Shown here: piece after piece, positions 28,334 to 38,554 of the stretch
Layout: each line of letters starts with the position of its first letter
Position numbering within the stretch: position 1 is the stretch's first letter
DNA from: Paracoccaceae bacterium
GTDB taxonomy: Bacteria > Pseudomonadota > Alphaproteobacteria > Rhodobacterales > Rhodobacteraceae
NCBI GenBank assembly: GCA_033344815.1
Contig: JAWPMR010000001.1
Coordinates: 4,264,136-4,328,135 of the forward strand
Length of the DNA stretch: 64,000 nucleotides
Reading direction: 5' to 3'
Notes under the pieces: model-generated
Database searches by the model: none
What the model was told of the DNA's origin: nothing
Seen by the model: only the letters and a program-made list of their open reading frames with translations
Position numbers and translations under genes: made by a program

Positions 28334-28705
28334 ATGAGCTATTTAACCGACCGCAAAAGGGCCACCGGGATGGGGTCGGCCAAGACCGGCACCGAACATC
28401 ACTGGTCCATGACCGTTAGTTCCGGCGCTTTGCTGGTTCTGATCCCACTGTTTGTTTTTACCTTCGGCCCGATGCTTGGCGCGTCCTATGAAGAGGTGAC
28501 CACCTATTTCAACCGTCCGTTCCCGGCGGTTGTGGCAGGTTTGACCATCATCGTGACCTTCAAGCATTTCGCCAGCGGTGTGCAGGCGCTGATTGAAGAT
28601 TACGTGCATGGGCTACCCCAGAAAGTTGCGATCGTGGCAATGACCTGTGTGTCCTATGCGGCGATGGCGGTTGGCCTTTACGCGATTGTGCGCCTTGCGC
28701 TTTGA
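28334..28705 (+). CDS. sdhD: Succinate dehydrogenase hydrophobic membrane anchor
   Basis: A 123-residue subunit with three membrane helices. K-H-F-A-S-G-V-Q-A-L-I-E-D-Y-V-H matches the H-x10-D-Y signature of SdhD, in which the histidine can ligate haem b. It lies 11 bp after sdhC with an AGGAGG-like ribosome-binding site. Confidence 0.95.
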   Translation: MSYLTDRKRATGMGSAKTGTEHHWSMTVSSGALLVLIPLFVFTFGPMLGASYEEVTTYFNRPFPAVVAGLTIIVTFKHFASGVQALIEDYVHGLPQKVAIVAMTCVSYAAMAVGLYAIVRLAL

Positions 28706-28761
28706 GAAATGCAGCGGAGGTTCGACCTGCGCCCCCAAAATAGAGACCAGGAGAAAGTTCC

Positions 28762-30567
28762 ATGGCAGCATATGAATATGAAACACATGAATACGACGTG
28801 GTTGTTGTTGGTGCCGGTGGCGCGGGCTTGCGTGCCACACTCGGCATGGCAGAGCAGGGTCTGCGCACGGCCTGTGTAACCAAGGTTTTCCCGACACGCT
28901 CCCATACGGTTGCGGCCCAGGGCGGGATTGCCGCGTCGCTTGCAAATATGGGCCCGGACACCTGGCAATGGCATATGTATGACACGGTCAAAGGGTCGGA
29001 TTGGCTGGGCGATACGGATGCGATGGAATACCTCGCGCGCGAAGCCCCCAAAGCGGTCTATGAACTGGAACACTACGGCGTGCCTTTTTCGCGCACCGAA
29101 GAGGGCAAGATTTACCAGCGCCCCTTTGGCGGTCACACAACCGAATTCGGCGAAGGCCCCGCCGTGCAGCGCACCTGCGCCGCCGCAGACCGGACCGGTC
29201 ACGCGATCCTGCACACGCTTTACGGCCAATCGCTGAAGAACAACGCAGAATTCTACATCGAGTATTTCGCCATTGATCTGATCATGTCCGAGGATGGCGT
29301 GTGTCAGGGTGTGCTCTGCTGGAAACTGGATGACGGCACGCTGCATATGTTTGCTTCCAAAATGGTGGTGCTGGCGACGGGCGGCTATGGCCGCGCGTAT
29401 TTCTCAGCGACCTCCGCGCATACTTGCACGGGCGACGGTGGCGGCATGACCGCACGCGCGGGTCTTCCCCTGCAGGACATGGAGTTTGTGCAATTCCACC
29501 CCACCGGCATTTATGGTGCTGGATGTCTGATTACGGAGGGTGCGCGCGGCGAAGGCGGGTATCTGACCAATTCTGAGGGCGAACGTTTCATGGAACGTTA
29601 TGCGCCGCAGTATAAGGACCTCGCGCCGCGTGATTACGTATCGCGCTGCATGACGATGGAGATCCGCGAAGGGCGTGGCGTCGGCAAGGACGGCGATCAC
29701 ATTCACCTCAATCTCAACCACCTGCCGCCGGAGACCCTAAAACTGCGCCTGCCGGGCATTTCTGAATCCGCGCGTATTTTCGCTGGCGTGAACCTCAACA
29801 AGGAACCGATCCCTGTTTTGCCGACGGTGCATTACAACATGGGCGGGATCCCAACGAATTACTGGGGCGAAGTGCTGGCACCAACTGCGAAAGACCCTGA
29901 TCGGGTCTCACCCGGCCTGATGGCTGTGGGCGAGGCGGGCTGTGCTTCGGTACATGGCGCAAACCGGCTTGGGTCCAACTCACTGATCGATCTGGTGGTC
30001 TTTGGCCGCGCCGCTGCGATCCGGGCAGGCAAGATCGTCGATCCGGATAGCGCCGTGCCAACACCGAATGCAGCCTCCGTTCAAGCAGCGCTCGATCGTT
30101 TTGACAACACGCGCTACGCCAAAGGTCACATGCCCACAGCGGACTTGCGGATGGAAATGCAGCAAACCATGCAGAAAGATGCAGCCGTTTTCCGCGCCAA
30201 TGAAACTTTGGCCGAAGGCAAGACCGCCATGGAAGAGGTCGCGGGCAAATGGTCAGATGTTGGCGTGACAGATCGCAGCATGGTGTGGAACTCCGACCTG
30301 ATGGAAACGCTGGAACTGGCGAACCTGATCCCCAATGCGGTGGCCACAATCACCGGCGCGGAGGCGCGCAAGGAAAGCCGTGGCGCGCATGCACATGAGG
30401 ATCATCCCGAACGTGATGACAAGGACTGGCGCAAACACTCGCTGATCTGGTTCAAAGGCAGCAAAGCCACGCTTGGGTATCGCGGCGTGCACGAACAGCC
30501 CCTGACCAGCCACAACGACGGCGGCATTGATCCGAAAAAGATCGCACCGAAAAAGCGGACGTTTTGA
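28762..30567 (+). CDS. sdhA: Succinate dehydrogenase flavoprotein subunit
   Basis: A 601-residue subunit that oxidises succinate to fumarate. The FAD fold G-A-G-G-A-G (18-23), H48 of [10 protein letters not shown] to which FAD is covalently bound in the family, H-P-T-G-I-Y, and the catalytic arginine region near [10 protein letters not shown] are visible. The C-terminal H-S-L-I-W and R-x-F end is normal. A small lipoprotein gene separates it from sdhB. Confidence 0.97.
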   Translation: MAAYEYETHEYDVVVVGAGGAGLRATLGMAEQGLRTACVTKVFPTRSHTVAAQGGIAASLANMGPDTWQWHMYDTVKGSDWLGDTDAMEYLAREAPKAVYELEHYGVPFSRTEEGKIYQRPFGGHTTEFGEGPAVQRTCAAADRTGHAILHTLYGQSLKNNAEFYIEYFAIDLIMSEDGVCQGVLCWKLDDGTLHMFASKMVVLATGGYGRAYFSATSAHTCTGDGGGMTARAGLPLQDMEFVQFHPTGIYGAGCLITEGARGEGGYLTNSEGERFMERYAPQYKDLAPRDYVSRCMTMEIREGRGVGKDGDHIHLNLNHLPPETLKLRLPGISESARIFAGVNLNKEPIPVLPTVHYNMGGIPTNYWGEVLAPTAKDPDRVSPGLMAVGEAGCASVHGANRLGSNSLIDLVVFGRAAAIRAGKIVDPDSAVPTPNAASVQAALDRFDNTRYAKGHMPTADLRMEMQQTMQKDAAVFRANETLAEGKTAMEEVAGKWSDVGVTDRSMVWNSDLMETLELANLIPNAVATITGAEARKESRGAHAHEDHPERDDKDWRKHSLIWFKGSKATLGYRGVHEQPLTSHNDGGIDPKKIAPKKRTF

Positions 30568-30727
30568 TCGCGATGTTGCAGGAACCGCGCATTACCGTCT
30601 CGTCCATGCCGCAGGTATGCCCGATCGGGTGTACTGCATTGGGAGCAACTCTTCATGTTTCAACGTCGCATGCACCAGCACTAGAAAATCACAATATCTC
30701 AGACGAGCTTATTAACAGGTGGGCATC

Positions 30728-31057
30728 ATGATCCGTTTCATTCTTCCCGTGGCATTGGTTGTGTCCGGCTGTGCCGCGATCCAGCAAACCACCGATCAGG
30801 CTGGCCGGGATGCGGCAAAAACCGTGCTGCCGGAGGCCTTGGCAGTTTATTTCCCGCAGGTGCCGAAACAGCTGTTCCAACCCTTCACCAATTGCGTTGT
30901 GGACAACGCACAAGCCAGCGAAGTTCAGTCACTGGCCGCAGATGCGGTTACCGGTGCAGATGAAAACACCGCTGACACGATCAGGTCGGTCTTGACCCGC
31001 CCTGAAACCCAGAATTGTTTGCGTGCAGCAGCGCCTGACGCGTTAACCAGTTTTTAG
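30728..31057 (+). CDS. Small lipoprotein between sdhA and sdhB
   Basis: A 109-residue protein with a lipobox V-S-G-C (Cys near 15) after a hydrophobic leader. The mature part is Ala-rich and helical, with cysteines in N-C-V-V and N-C-L-R. No known role in complex II. The ATG at 30728 has AGGTGG seven bases before it and gives a clean lipobox; a GTG at 30719 is in frame. It is probably part of the sdh transcript. Confidence 0.7.
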   Translation: MIRFILPVALVVSGCAAIQQTTDQAGRDAAKTVLPEALAVYFPQVPKQLFQPFTNCVVDNAQASEVQSLAADAVTGADENTADTIRSVLTRPETQNCLRAAAPDALTSF

Positions 31058-31076
31058 ATCAGACAGGAGACCCGAC

Positions 31077-31856
31077 ATGGTTCAACTGACGCTTCCCAAG
31101 AATTCCCGCATGACAAAGGGCAAGACCTGGCCCAAGCCGGAAGGGGCGAATAACCTCAAGAAGTTCTCGATCTATCGCTGGAACCCGGATGACGGTGAAA
31201 ACCCGCGTGTGGATACCTATTTCGTGGATCTGGATTCATGTGGCCCCATGATGTTGGATGCTCTGATCAAGATCAAAAACGAGATCGATCCGACGCTGAC
31301 CTTCCGACGCTCTTGCCGCGAAGGGATTTGCGGATCCTGTGCGATGAACATTGACGGGATCAACACGCTAGCCTGTATTTATGGCATGGATGAGGTGAAG
31401 GGTGATGTGAAGATATACCCGCTGCCGCACATGCCGGTGATCAAGGATCTCATCCCGGATTTGACGCATTTCTACGCGCAGCATGCCTCAATCATGCCGT
31501 GGCTGGAAACGAAAACCAACCGTCCGGCCAAGGAATGGAAACAGTCCATTGAAGATCGCAAAAAACTCGACGGGCTTTATGAATGCGTGATGTGCGCGTC
31601 CTGTTCCACGTCTTGCCCCAGTTACTGGTGGAATGGCGATCGCTATCTTGGACCAGCCGCTTTGTTGCACGCCTATCGCTGGATCATCGATTCGCGCGAT
31701 GAGGCAACAGGTGAGCGGTTGGATGATCTGGAAGACCCGTTCAAATTGTACCGCTGCCACACGATCATGAACTGCGCCAAGACTTGCCCCAAGGGGTTGA
31801 ACCCTGCAGAAGCCATCGCAAACATTAAGAAAATGATGGTTGAGCGCCGCGTGTGA
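31077..31856 (+). CDS. sdhB: Succinate dehydrogenase iron-sulfur subunit
   Basis: A 259-residue subunit carrying electrons from FAD to quinone through three clusters. The [2Fe-2S] site is C-R-E-G-I-C-G-S-C, the [4Fe-4S] site C-V-M-C-A-S-C with a later C-P, and the [3Fe-4S] site C-H-T-I-M-N-C with C-P-K-G. Length and motifs are complete. GGAG precedes the ATG. The stop overlaps the next gene by one base. Confidence 0.97.
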   Translation: MVQLTLPKNSRMTKGKTWPKPEGANNLKKFSIYRWNPDDGENPRVDTYFVDLDSCGPMMLDALIKIKNEIDPTLTFRRSCREGICGSCAMNIDGINTLACIYGMDEVKGDVKIYPLPHMPVIKDLIPDLTHFYAQHASIMPWLETKTNRPAKEWKQSIEDRKKLDGLYECVMCASCSTSCPSYWWNGDRYLGPAALLHAYRWIIDSRDEATGERLDDLEDPFKLYRCHTIMNCAKTCPKGLNPAEAIANIKKMMVERRV

Positions 31857-32437
31857 TGCGGGCGGCTCTTGCAGTCGTAATGCTGTGCGCCGGCCTGATG
31901 GGTCCGGCGGCGCAGGCGGAGGATATGGACCTGCAACGCTGCATCTGGCGGTGTCTTGCTGCAAATGGCCCGGCCACTAATCCCGCATATCATCAATGCG
32001 TTGATCGGGTATGTGTGGCCCCTCAAAACACACCAGCCGCCGCGCCGCCGCAAACCACGCCTTGGTCTTTCATCAATGGAGTCCTGAACCAATCGCTTGA
32101 CGTGCGTCCGGGCGAGGGGCCAGCCCAGCTGTTTCCCGATCACGGCGACCCGACAATTGCACAAGTCGCGCTTGGGTTTCACAGTTTCCGCAATCGCAGT
32201 GGCGGTACCATGATCCAACAGAACATCGGACTTTTTGAACATATTCCGGAAGGCTGGCGATACGCCGGTCCCGTGACTGGCCTTTTTGGAGTCGATCCGC
32301 GAGATGCCAGCTTCGCGCCGGGTCGTATTGAGCTGACGACAACCGTGCATGGGCTGAACGAACCGCAATGCTGTCCAACCCAACCCGCAAGATGGTTGAT
32401 AGATACGGGCACCCGCAGCGCCGCGCGCCTGCGCTGA
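31856..32437 (+). CDS. Secreted hypothetical protein downstream of sdhB
   Basis: About 193 residues with a signal peptide (cleavage near A-Q-A|E). A cysteine-rich first part contains C-I-W-R-C-L-A and C-V-D-R-V-C, then a proline-rich linker, then a domain ending near Q-C-C-P-T. Four N-terminal cysteines in a paired C-x3-C pattern suggest a disulfide hairpin. No family recognised. ATG 31856 overlaps the sdhB stop. Confidence 0.7.
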   Translation: MRAALAVVMLCAGLMGPAAQAEDMDLQRCIWRCLAANGPATNPAYHQCVDRVCVAPQNTPAAAPPQTTPWSFINGVLNQSLDVRPGEGPAQLFPDHGDPTIAQVALGFHSFRNRSGGTMIQQNIGLFEHIPEGWRYAGPVTGLFGVDPRDASFAPGRIELTTTVHGLNEPQCCPTQPARWLIDTGTRSAARLR

Positions 32438-32447
32438 GCAATCTACC

Positions 32448-32660
32448 ATGCACATCATTCTTGGGCTCATTATTGCGTTTGTGATTGTCGCTCTTTATGC
32501 GCGCCGCAACAAAAACACGCGCCGATGCCGCTGGCGCGAGGACCGCACGGGGGATCGTGGTAGTCTTCGCAAATATAAGTGTGCGGCCTGCGGTGCCGAA
32601 GCCTTCACGGCACAAAAAGGGCCGCCGCGTGACTGCAAATCGGACTTGCCGCCTGTTTGA
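32448..32660 (+). CDS. Small membrane-anchored zinc-ribbon-like protein
   Basis: A 70-residue protein. One N-terminal helix (about 3-18) is followed by a basic linker and a C-A-A-C motif with a later single cysteine, compatible with a partial zinc or metal site. It begins 11 bp after the preceding gene on the same strand. Real gene status is probable from the N-terminal helix and spacing, but no homologue is recognised. Confidence 0.5.
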   Translation: MHIILGLIIAFVIVALYARRNKNTRRCRWREDRTGDRGSLRKYKCAACGAEAFTAQKGPPRDCKSDLPPV

Positions 32661-32692
32661 TGGCGCGGGTTTAAACACGATAGGATGTGGAC

Positions 32693-33538
32693 ATGACCCT
32701 ACCCTCAGATGCAGAGGCACGACGCGCGATCAAGCCGGTGATCTGTTACCCTGTCGAGACATTGCCCGAGCCGGATATGGCGCTCTATACCGCTGCGCGT
32801 GCCGACCTTGTCAAAAAGGATGAAGTCCTGATCCCTGCGCGGGATGCGCGTTGTTTTTCGGTGCCTGCGGGACATTTTTTCCGCATAACAAGTGTTGAAG
32901 GACCGCAGGTGGGTGATTTGAATCTGTTCAACGCGGATGATCTGAACGAGCGTTTCTATTCCGGAAAAACCCGCGCGCTGCACGGCACGCATATCACGAC
33001 AGGGCAGCGGATGTGGTCCAGTTTCCCACAACTGAGGCCAATGGCGACGATTACCCATGACACGCTGGGATGGTATGGCATCGATGAATTTGGCGGATCG
33101 GTGCATGATGTGATCGGGACGCGGTGCGATCCTTATACCCACGCGCTGTTATCGAACGGCGGGCAATATCATCATTGCTGCCATTCAAATCTGACGCGCT
33201 CGCTGGCCGATCATCTGGGTGTGCCCTGCGCGAAGGTTGAAGCGCATGTGCATGACGTGCTGAACGTTTTCATGTGTACGGGGTTTACGCGTGACACAGG
33301 GCAATACTTCATGAAGGCCTCACCTGTCCGGCCGGGGGATTATCTGGAGTTTTTCGCTGAGATCGATTTGCTGGGTAACTTGAGCGCCTGTCCGGGTGGC
33401 GACTGTTCATCCGAACACTCCAGCGACAGCGCGGCTTGCTACCCGTTACTGGTCGAAATATTTGCACCCAAGGCGGGCGCATTGGACGGGTGGGTGTCAC
33501 CACGCGCAAACCTTTATGACCGAACCCATGGGGCGTGA
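32693..33538 (+). CDS. DUF1989 (urea carboxylase-associated) family protein
   Basis: A 281-residue protein of the family found with urea carboxylase/allophanate hydrolase genes and in the guanidine-degradation field. Family features are I-P-A-R-D-A-R-C-F-S-V-P-A-G near residue 45, H-H-C-C-H-S-N in the middle, and D-V-L-N-V-F-M-C-T-G-F. No urea carboxylase gene is nearby, so its partner is not shown. ATG 32693 is preferred to an in-frame GTG at 32687. It is convergent with deoD. Confidence 0.85.
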   Translation: MTLPSDAEARRAIKPVICYPVETLPEPDMALYTAARADLVKKDEVLIPARDARCFSVPAGHFFRITSVEGPQVGDLNLFNADDLNERFYSGKTRALHGTHITTGQRMWSSFPQLRPMATITHDTLGWYGIDEFGGSVHDVIGTRCDPYTHALLSNGGQYHHCCHSNLTRSLADHLGVPCAKVEAHVHDVLNVFMCTGFTRDTGQYFMKASPVRPGDYLEFFAEIDLLGNLSACPGGDCSSEHSSDSAACYPLLVEIFAPKAGALDGWVSPRANLYDRTHGA

Positions 33539-33541
33539 AGG

Positions 33542-34246
33542 TCAGGCAAAAGCCGCGTCGAGTGCGATTTCAACCATATCGCCAAATGTCTTTTCGCGGT
33601 CTTCGGCTGGTAAGGCTTCACCGGTTTGCAAATGGTCGCTGACGGTGAGCACGGCAAGGGCACGACGCCCGTGACGCGCGGCCAGCGTATAAAGTTCGGC
33701 CGCTTCCATTTCGACGCCAAGGATGCCGTGACGCACCATTTGTTCGTCCAGATCCGGACGCTCGGCGTAAAAAACATCTGAGGAATAGATGCCGCCAACA
33801 TGGGTTGTGGTCCCTTTAGTCTTGGCGGCTGCGACCGCCGCCGCAAGCAGATTGTAATCCGCCGTGGGCGCGAAGTTAACTTCCTTGAAGATGCCGGAAG
33901 AGGGATATGTGATCGTCGTTGCCGACATGGCGATGACCACATCGCGCACAGCCACATGAGGCTGCATCCCACCACAGGATCCAATGCGGATGAGGGTCTG
34001 CGCATTGTACTGCGATATCAATTCATTGGCGTAGATTGACAGTGAAGGCATGCCCATACCCGAGCCTTGGATTGTGACGCGATTGCCCTTGTAAGTGCCA
34101 GTAAAGCCCAGCATGCCGCGCACTTCATTGACCAGTTTGGCATCTTTCAGAAAGGTTTCAGCGGCCCAGCGTGCACGGTAGGGATCACCCGGCATCAAAA
34201 CAGTTTCAGCAATATCACCGGGCGCGGCGCCAATGTGGATGGTCAT
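33542..34246 (-). CDS. deoD: DeoD-type purine-nucleoside phosphorylase
   Basis: A 234-residue hexameric-type phosphorylase cleaving purine (deoxy)nucleosides to base and pentose-1-phosphate. The start M-T-I-H-I-G-A, P-G-D-P near residue 20, R-I-G-S-C-G-G in the middle, G-V-E-M-E-A-A-E-L, and T-V-S-D-H near the end are family motifs. It fits functionally with the BMP-type ABC importer at 45.9-50.5 kb, although not adjacent. Confidence 0.95.
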   Translation of the reverse strand: MTIHIGAAPGDIAETVLMPGDPYRARWAAETFLKDAKLVNEVRGMLGFTGTYKGNRVTIQGSGMGMPSLSIYANELISQYNAQTLIRIGSCGGMQPHVAVRDVVIAMSATTITYPSSGIFKEVNFAPTADYNLLAAAVAAAKTKGTTTHVGGIYSSDVFYAERPDLDEQMVRHGILGVEMEAAELYTLAARHGRRALAVLTVSDHLQTGEALPAEDREKTFGDMVEIALDAAFA

Positions 34247-34332
34247 TTCTGGGATCCCTTTTTGGTCGCGCGCAACTTGCACGTGCAAATGTCTGGAAAC
34301 AAGGGAAAAGATCTGTGTTCTGGTCCGCGTGA

Positions 34333-36300
34333 CTATTCCGCCGCAACTGCCTGTGGATCGGCGAGGGTCACAATGTCCATCATGATGGTGTTCAGCTCGA
34401 AATCTTTTGGTGTGTAGACCCGTGCGACGCCCATTGCGCGCAAGCGCTCGGCGTCCTCATCCGGAATAATGCCACCCACGATTACCGGTATATTGCCCAA
34501 CCCCGCTGCGCGCATTTGATCCATCAGGTCCTCAACAAGGGGGATGTGGCTGCCGGACAGGATAGACAAGCCCACGACATGTGCAGCGTCCTCTTGTGCA
34601 GCGGCAACGATTTCGGCGGGCGTCAAGCGGATGCCCTCATAGGCGATGTCCATGCCGCAATCCCGCGCGCGCACGGCAATCTGTTCCGCGCCGTTGGAAT
34701 GGCCATCAAGTCCGGGTTTTCCGACAAGAAACTTCAAGCGACGTCCAAGTTTGTCACTTACTACATCCACCGCATCGCGCAGATCATCCAGACCTTCTGT
34801 TTTGTTGGACCGGGACCCGGACACACCGGTTGGTCCGCGATATTCACCATGTACGGCGCGCATTTGCGCCGCCCATTCGCCGGTCGTAACTCCGGCCCTT
34901 GCGGCGGCAATTGATGGCGCCATCACGTTGCGCCCCTCGGCCGCCGCAGCGCGCAGATCGGCCAGCGCTTTTTTCACAGCCTCCGCGTCGCGCGCATCAC
35001 GCCAGGTGTCCAGACGCGAGATTTGTTCCGCCTCGACCGCGGGATCAACGACCATGATGCCACCGTCGCCCGTCATCAGCGGGGAGGGTTCGCCCTGTGT
35101 CCATTTGTTGACGCCGACCACAACGGTTTCACCCGCCTCGATGCGGCCTAGCCGGTCGGCATTGCTGTCCACCAGTCGCGCTTTCATATAGTCGATGGCT
35201 TCGATCGCGCCGCCCATTCCATCGAGATTGGCCAATTCTGCACGTGCGCCTTCCTTAAGGGCTTCCACCTTGGCATCCACGGCCGGGTTGCCGTCAAAGA
35301 GGTCATCAAATTCCAAAAGATCGGTTTCATACGCCATGATTTGCTGCATCCGCATGGACCACTGTTGATCCCAGGGGCGGGGCAGGCCAAGGGCCTCGTT
35401 CCATGCCGGGAGTTGCACGGCGCGTGCACGGGCCTTTTTGGACAGGGTCACGGCTAGCATTTCGATTAGAATGCGATAGACGTTGTTTTCGGGCTGTTGT
35501 TCGGTGAGGCCCAGTGAATTGACCTGCACGCCATAGCGGAAGCGGCGAAATTTGGGGTCTTCCACACCGTACCGTTCCAGACAAATCTCATCCCAAAGGT
35601 CGACAAAGGCGCGCATCTTGCACATCTCGGTGACAAATCGGATGCCTGCGTTCACGAAAAACGAAATGCGGCCCACCAATGCGGGGAAATCTTCTGCCGG
35701 CACCCGGGGTTTCAGCGCATCTAACACAGCCGTCGCCGTGGCCAGTGCGAAGGCCAATTCCTGTTCCGGCGTCGCACCTGCCTCTTGCAGGTGGTAGGAA
35801 CAGACGTTCATCGGGTTCCATTTGGGCACGTTGGTATAACAATACTCCGCCACATCCGCGATCATCTTGAGACTGGGCGCGGGCGGGCAGATATAAGTGC
35901 CCCGGCTTAGGTATTCCTTGATCAGATCGTTTTGCACAGTGCCTTGCAGGGCCGCTACATCGGCGCCCTGTTCTTCGGCCACCGCAATGTAAAGTGCTAA
36001 CAACCAAGGCGCTGTGGCATTGATCGTCATTGAGGTGTTCATTTGATCTAGCGGAATATCCTCAAACAGCGTCCGCATGTCGCCCAGATGGCTGACGGGG
36101 ACACCCACCTTGCCAACTTCGCCGCGCGCCAGGATATGATCGCTGTCATAACCGGTTTGGGTCGGCAGATCGAAGGCCACGGACAGGCCCGTTTGCCCCT
36201 TTGCAAGGTTCGACCGATAAAGCGCGTTGGAAGCTTGCGCTGTTGAGTGCCCGGCATAGGTGCGGATCAACCAGGGGCGATCTTTAGTGGCATCAGTCAT
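34333..36300 (-). CDS. ecm: Ethylmalonyl-CoA mutase
   Basis: A 655-residue adenosylcobalamin enzyme converting (2R)-ethylmalonyl-CoA to methylsuccinyl-CoA, a signature step of the ethylmalonyl-CoA pathway. The N-terminal mutase barrel contains [14 protein letters not shown]. The C-terminal B12 domain has L-D-G-H-S-N-G (DxHxxG). The ATG 36300 gives M-T-D-A-T-K. Single-chain length and the ccr, mch and mcl2 neighbours favour Ecm over methylmalonyl-CoA mutase. No cobalamin riboswitch is seen; the 98-bp gap carries a TGC motif. Confidence 0.95.
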   Translation of the reverse strand: MTDATKDRPWLIRTYAGHSTAQASNALYRSNLAKGQTGLSVAFDLPTQTGYDSDHILARGEVGKVGVPVSHLGDMRTLFEDIPLDQMNTSMTINATAPWLLALYIAVAEEQGADVAALQGTVQNDLIKEYLSRGTYICPPAPSLKMIADVAEYCYTNVPKWNPMNVCSYHLQEAGATPEQELAFALATATAVLDALKPRVPAEDFPALVGRISFFVNAGIRFVTEMCKMRAFVDLWDEICLERYGVEDPKFRRFRYGVQVNSLGLTEQQPENNVYRILIEMLAVTLSKKARARAVQLPAWNEALGLPRPWDQQWSMRMQQIMAYETDLLEFDDLFDGNPAVDAKVEALKEGARAELANLDGMGGAIEAIDYMKARLVDSNADRLGRIEAGETVVVGVNKWTQGEPSPLMTGDGGIMVVDPAVEAEQISRLDTWRDARDAEAVKKALADLRAAAAEGRNVMAPSIAAARAGVTTGEWAAQMRAVHGEYRGPTGVSGSRSNKTEGLDDLRDAVDVVSDKLGRRLKFLVGKPGLDGHSNGAEQIAVRARDCGMDIAYEGIRLTPAEIVAAAQEDAAHVVGLSILSGSHIPLVEDLMDQMRAAGLGNIPVIVGGIIPDEDAERLRAMGVARVYTPKDFELNTIMMDIVTLADPQAVAAE

Positions 36301-36376
36301 AGGGGCCTCGCGACTCAATTGGGTAATTTAATTACGTTGAAGCTTTGATACTTGAAATATTGTGGCGCTGTCAATT

Positions 36377-36392
36377 CGCTGCGTTGCGGCAT
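36377..36392. promoter_or_regulatory. TGC-rich motif beside ecm
   Basis: CGCTGCGTTGCGGCAT lies in the 98-bp gap between the ecm start and the end of the acetyltransferase gene. Fifteen bases are identical to the site before mcl2 (23730-23744). The orientation relative to ecm is the reverse of that at mcl2. Confidence 0.5.
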
Positions 36393-36398
36393 TATGCG

Positions 36399-36992
36399 TT
36401 ACTTCTCAGGAACACGCCACAGCATTTGGGTCGCTGCGTTAAAACGAAAGATAAAGCGAAGCGGACCCATTGCCTCGGTTCTTTGCGCTGAAAAGCCTCG
36501 CCGCAGATAGAGTGACTTCGCGCGCGGGTTAGAATCGATGACATCCAATCGCACGCTCCGTTTGCCAAGGCCGCAGGCATGGGCTTTCACCGCCTCAAGG
36601 AGTGCCGTGCCAAGCCCCATGCCGCGCGCTTGTTGCGCCACGCAAATCCCGTCCATCAAAAGAACGCCTTCCTCAAGGTCACGCTCAATCACGGACAGGA
36701 TCATCCCGCGCCACAGGCCACCCCATGCACCATAAATCTTCTTCAGGTCTTCATAGTCCCCTCCAACAAGGGCGCCTTGTGCCGTTTTAAAACCAGCTAT
36801 GCCGAGGATTTCGCCACGCTCGCCCCGTGCGACCAGCGCAAAATCGGGGTCCAGAACATGGCGCAGAAACGCCGTGGCCCGCGCATCCGGGCCCAGAACA
36901 CGGCCCAATTTGAATCCAAAAGCCTGCCAATAAAGCGAGGCAACTCGGTCACATTCATCGGGGCGAAACCCAGGTGTAATCGTGTATTCCAT
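36399..36992 (-). CDS. GNAT family N-acetyltransferase
   Basis: A 197-residue protein with the acetyl-CoA-binding loop Q-A-R-G-M-G-L-G-T-A near residue 125 and downstream S-N-P-R-A-K-S-L-Y-L-R-R-G-F, both typical of GNAT motifs A and B. The substrate is not predictable. The start M-E-Y-T-I-T-P at 36992 is taken; longer frames would run into the divergent acyltransferase gene. The shared upstream gap is 45 bp. Confidence 0.88.
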   Translation of the reverse strand: MEYTITPGFRPDECDRVASLYWQAFGFKLGRVLGPDARATAFLRHVLDPDFALVARGERGEILGIAGFKTAQGALVGGDYEDLKKIYGAWGGLWRGMILSVIERDLEEGVLLMDGICVAQQARGMGLGTALLEAVKAHACGLGKRSVRLDVIDSNPRAKSLYLRRGFSAQRTEAMGPLRFIFRFNAATQMLWRVPEK

Positions 36993-37008
36993 GTATTTGA
37001 TATTGTCC

Positions 37009-37027
37009 TTGCTGCGTTGGCCTGCAA
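37009..37027. promoter_or_regulatory. TGC-rich palindromic site between divergent genes
   Basis: TTGCTGCGTTGGCCTGCAA begins TTGC and ends GCAA, forming a dyad, and shares GCTGCGTTG with the sites at mcl2 and ecm. It fills most of the 45-bp gap between the acetyltransferase and PlsB-like starts. Confidence 0.4.
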
Positions 37028-37037
37028 GGGTCTGAGT

Positions 37038-38405
37038 ATGACGCAGGTCGTAGAAATTCCCATTTGGCTCTTTGTGCTGATCCTGCTCTTTGCGGCGGTT
37101 ACTTTTGCGTCGCATTTCCTGTTTCCTTCTGTACGCTGGTTTTTCCGCCGACGCCTTGAGCGTGCTGTAACCCGCCTGAACCAACGCCTTACCCGACCGA
37201 TTGAACCGTTCAAGCTGGCGCGGCGCTATGATATGATTCAGCGTTTGATCTATGACCCGGACGTGACACGCGAGATCGTGAATTACGCGGATGACAATGG
37301 CGTTCCAGAGAACGTGGGGTTTGAGCGCGCCCGTGCCTATGCGCGTGAGATTGTCCCAAGCTTCAGTGCGTTCACTTATTTCGGGTTTGGGATCCGTTTG
37401 GCGCGAATATTGGTCAATTCGATCTATTCTGTCTGGACCGGGCCGCGCAATGACGCCGTGATCCAAAGCATCCCCAAGGACGCCACGGTGGTCTTCATCA
37501 TGAATCACCGCTCAAACATGGATTATGTTCTGGTCACCTATCTCGCGGCGCAGACCTCTGCACTTTCCTACGCTGTGGGCGAATGGGCGCGTGTCTGGCC
37601 ATTGAGCCGCCTGATCCGGATGATGGGCGCATACTTTATCAGGCGCAGATCCCGAGGGGGGCTGTATCGCGCCGTGCTTGGGCGTTATGTGCAGATGGCG
37701 ACGGCAGGCGGGGTGGCGCAGGCGATCTTTCCCGAAGGCGGGTTGAGCCTGAACGGCCGCCTGATGCCCCCCCGCATGGGGTTGTTGAGCTATGTGCTGG
37801 AAGGGTATGACCCTGAGGGACGCGATGTCGTGTTTGTTCCGGTGGCAATCAATTACGATCGTGTGCTGGAGGATCGTGTCCTGATCGCTGCTGGCGCGCG
37901 CGGAGATCGTCGATTTGGCGCGCGTATTTCGGTGGTCGTGCGGTTTATTCTCAGCAAGTTCTGGCAAGGTTTGCGGGGACGGATCACACGATTTGGCACC
38001 GCCGCCGTGGTATTCGGCGAACCCTTGTCGCTGCGCAGTCTCGGCTCGGATAAAACGGTTGAGACTTTGGCTGAAAGCCTGATGGCGCGCATTGAAGACG
38101 CCATGCCAGTGTTGGCGGTACCCCTTGTAGCACAGGTCATGAGCAGGCAGGGTGGTGCCATATTACAGGATGATCTGATTGTTCAGGTGGACCTCGCGAT
38201 GGAAAAGGCGCGGGATCTTGTGCCAGACGAGACGGCGCGCAATGTGTCGCAAGCCGTGCTTCAGGCGTTGGCCCAACTCAAGAAACACAACGTGATCGAA
38301 GAAACGCCAGACGGATGGCAGGTCATAGCCGATCAATTGCCCGTGCTCTTGTTTTACGCAAATTCCGTTGCCCATCGGTTTCCGGAGGATGCGACCGCAG
38401 CATAA
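37038..38405 (+). CDS. PlsB-like glycerol-3-phosphate / lysophosphatidate acyltransferase
   Basis: A 455-residue protein. An N-terminal membrane helix (about 7-27) precedes a basic segment, then the acyltransferase domain with N-H-R-S-N-M-D (HX4D) and I-F-P-E-G-G in place of the usual F-P-E-G-T. It likely acylates glycerol-3-phosphate or a lysophospholipid. ATG 37038 has AAGGG upstream; the long upstream frame reads across the divergent acetyltransferase gene and is rejected. Confidence 0.85.
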   Translation: MTQVVEIPIWLFVLILLFAAVTFASHFLFPSVRWFFRRRLERAVTRLNQRLTRPIEPFKLARRYDMIQRLIYDPDVTREIVNYADDNGVPENVGFERARAYAREIVPSFSAFTYFGFGIRLARILVNSIYSVWTGPRNDAVIQSIPKDATVVFIMNHRSNMDYVLVTYLAAQTSALSYAVGEWARVWPLSRLIRMMGAYFIRRRSRGGLYRAVLGRYVQMATAGGVAQAIFPEGGLSLNGRLMPPRMGLLSYVLEGYDPEGRDVVFVPVAINYDRVLEDRVLIAAGARGDRRFGARISVVVRFILSKFWQGLRGRITRFGTAAVVFGEPLSLRSLGSDKTVETLAESLMARIEDAMPVLAVPLVAQVMSRQGGAILQDDLIVQVDLAMEKARDLVPDETARNVSQAVLQALAQLKKHNVIEETPDGWQVIADQLPVLLFYANSVAHRFPEDATAA

Positions 38406-38453
38406 TTTCTGCACTCGCTCGGTCATAAAATTACAAAAATGATACCTGAGATG

Positions 38454-38516
38454 TTGCAATATTGCGCAGCAACCCCTATCCAAACCAGATAGTGCTGCTG
38501 TTCTGCATCGCGGCAT
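38454..38516 (+). promoter_or_regulatory. Two TGC-rich sites upstream of ccr
   Basis: TTGCAATATTGCGCAGCAA at 38454-38472 is, read on the other strand, TTGCTGCGCAATATTGCAA, close to the mcl2 and 37009 sites. A second site, TTCTGCATCGCGGCAT at 38501-38516, ends like the mcl2 and ecm motif. Both lie 39-101 bp before the ccr start. Confidence 0.5.
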
Positions 38517-38554
38517 AGTGGATTTTGGAACGATTTTAAGAGCTGGAGGCTGGT

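Noticed and set aside
36301-36398. Possible cobalamin riboswitch before the B12-dependent ecm
   Set aside because: The gap is only 98 bp and shows no B12-box; too short for the aptamer.
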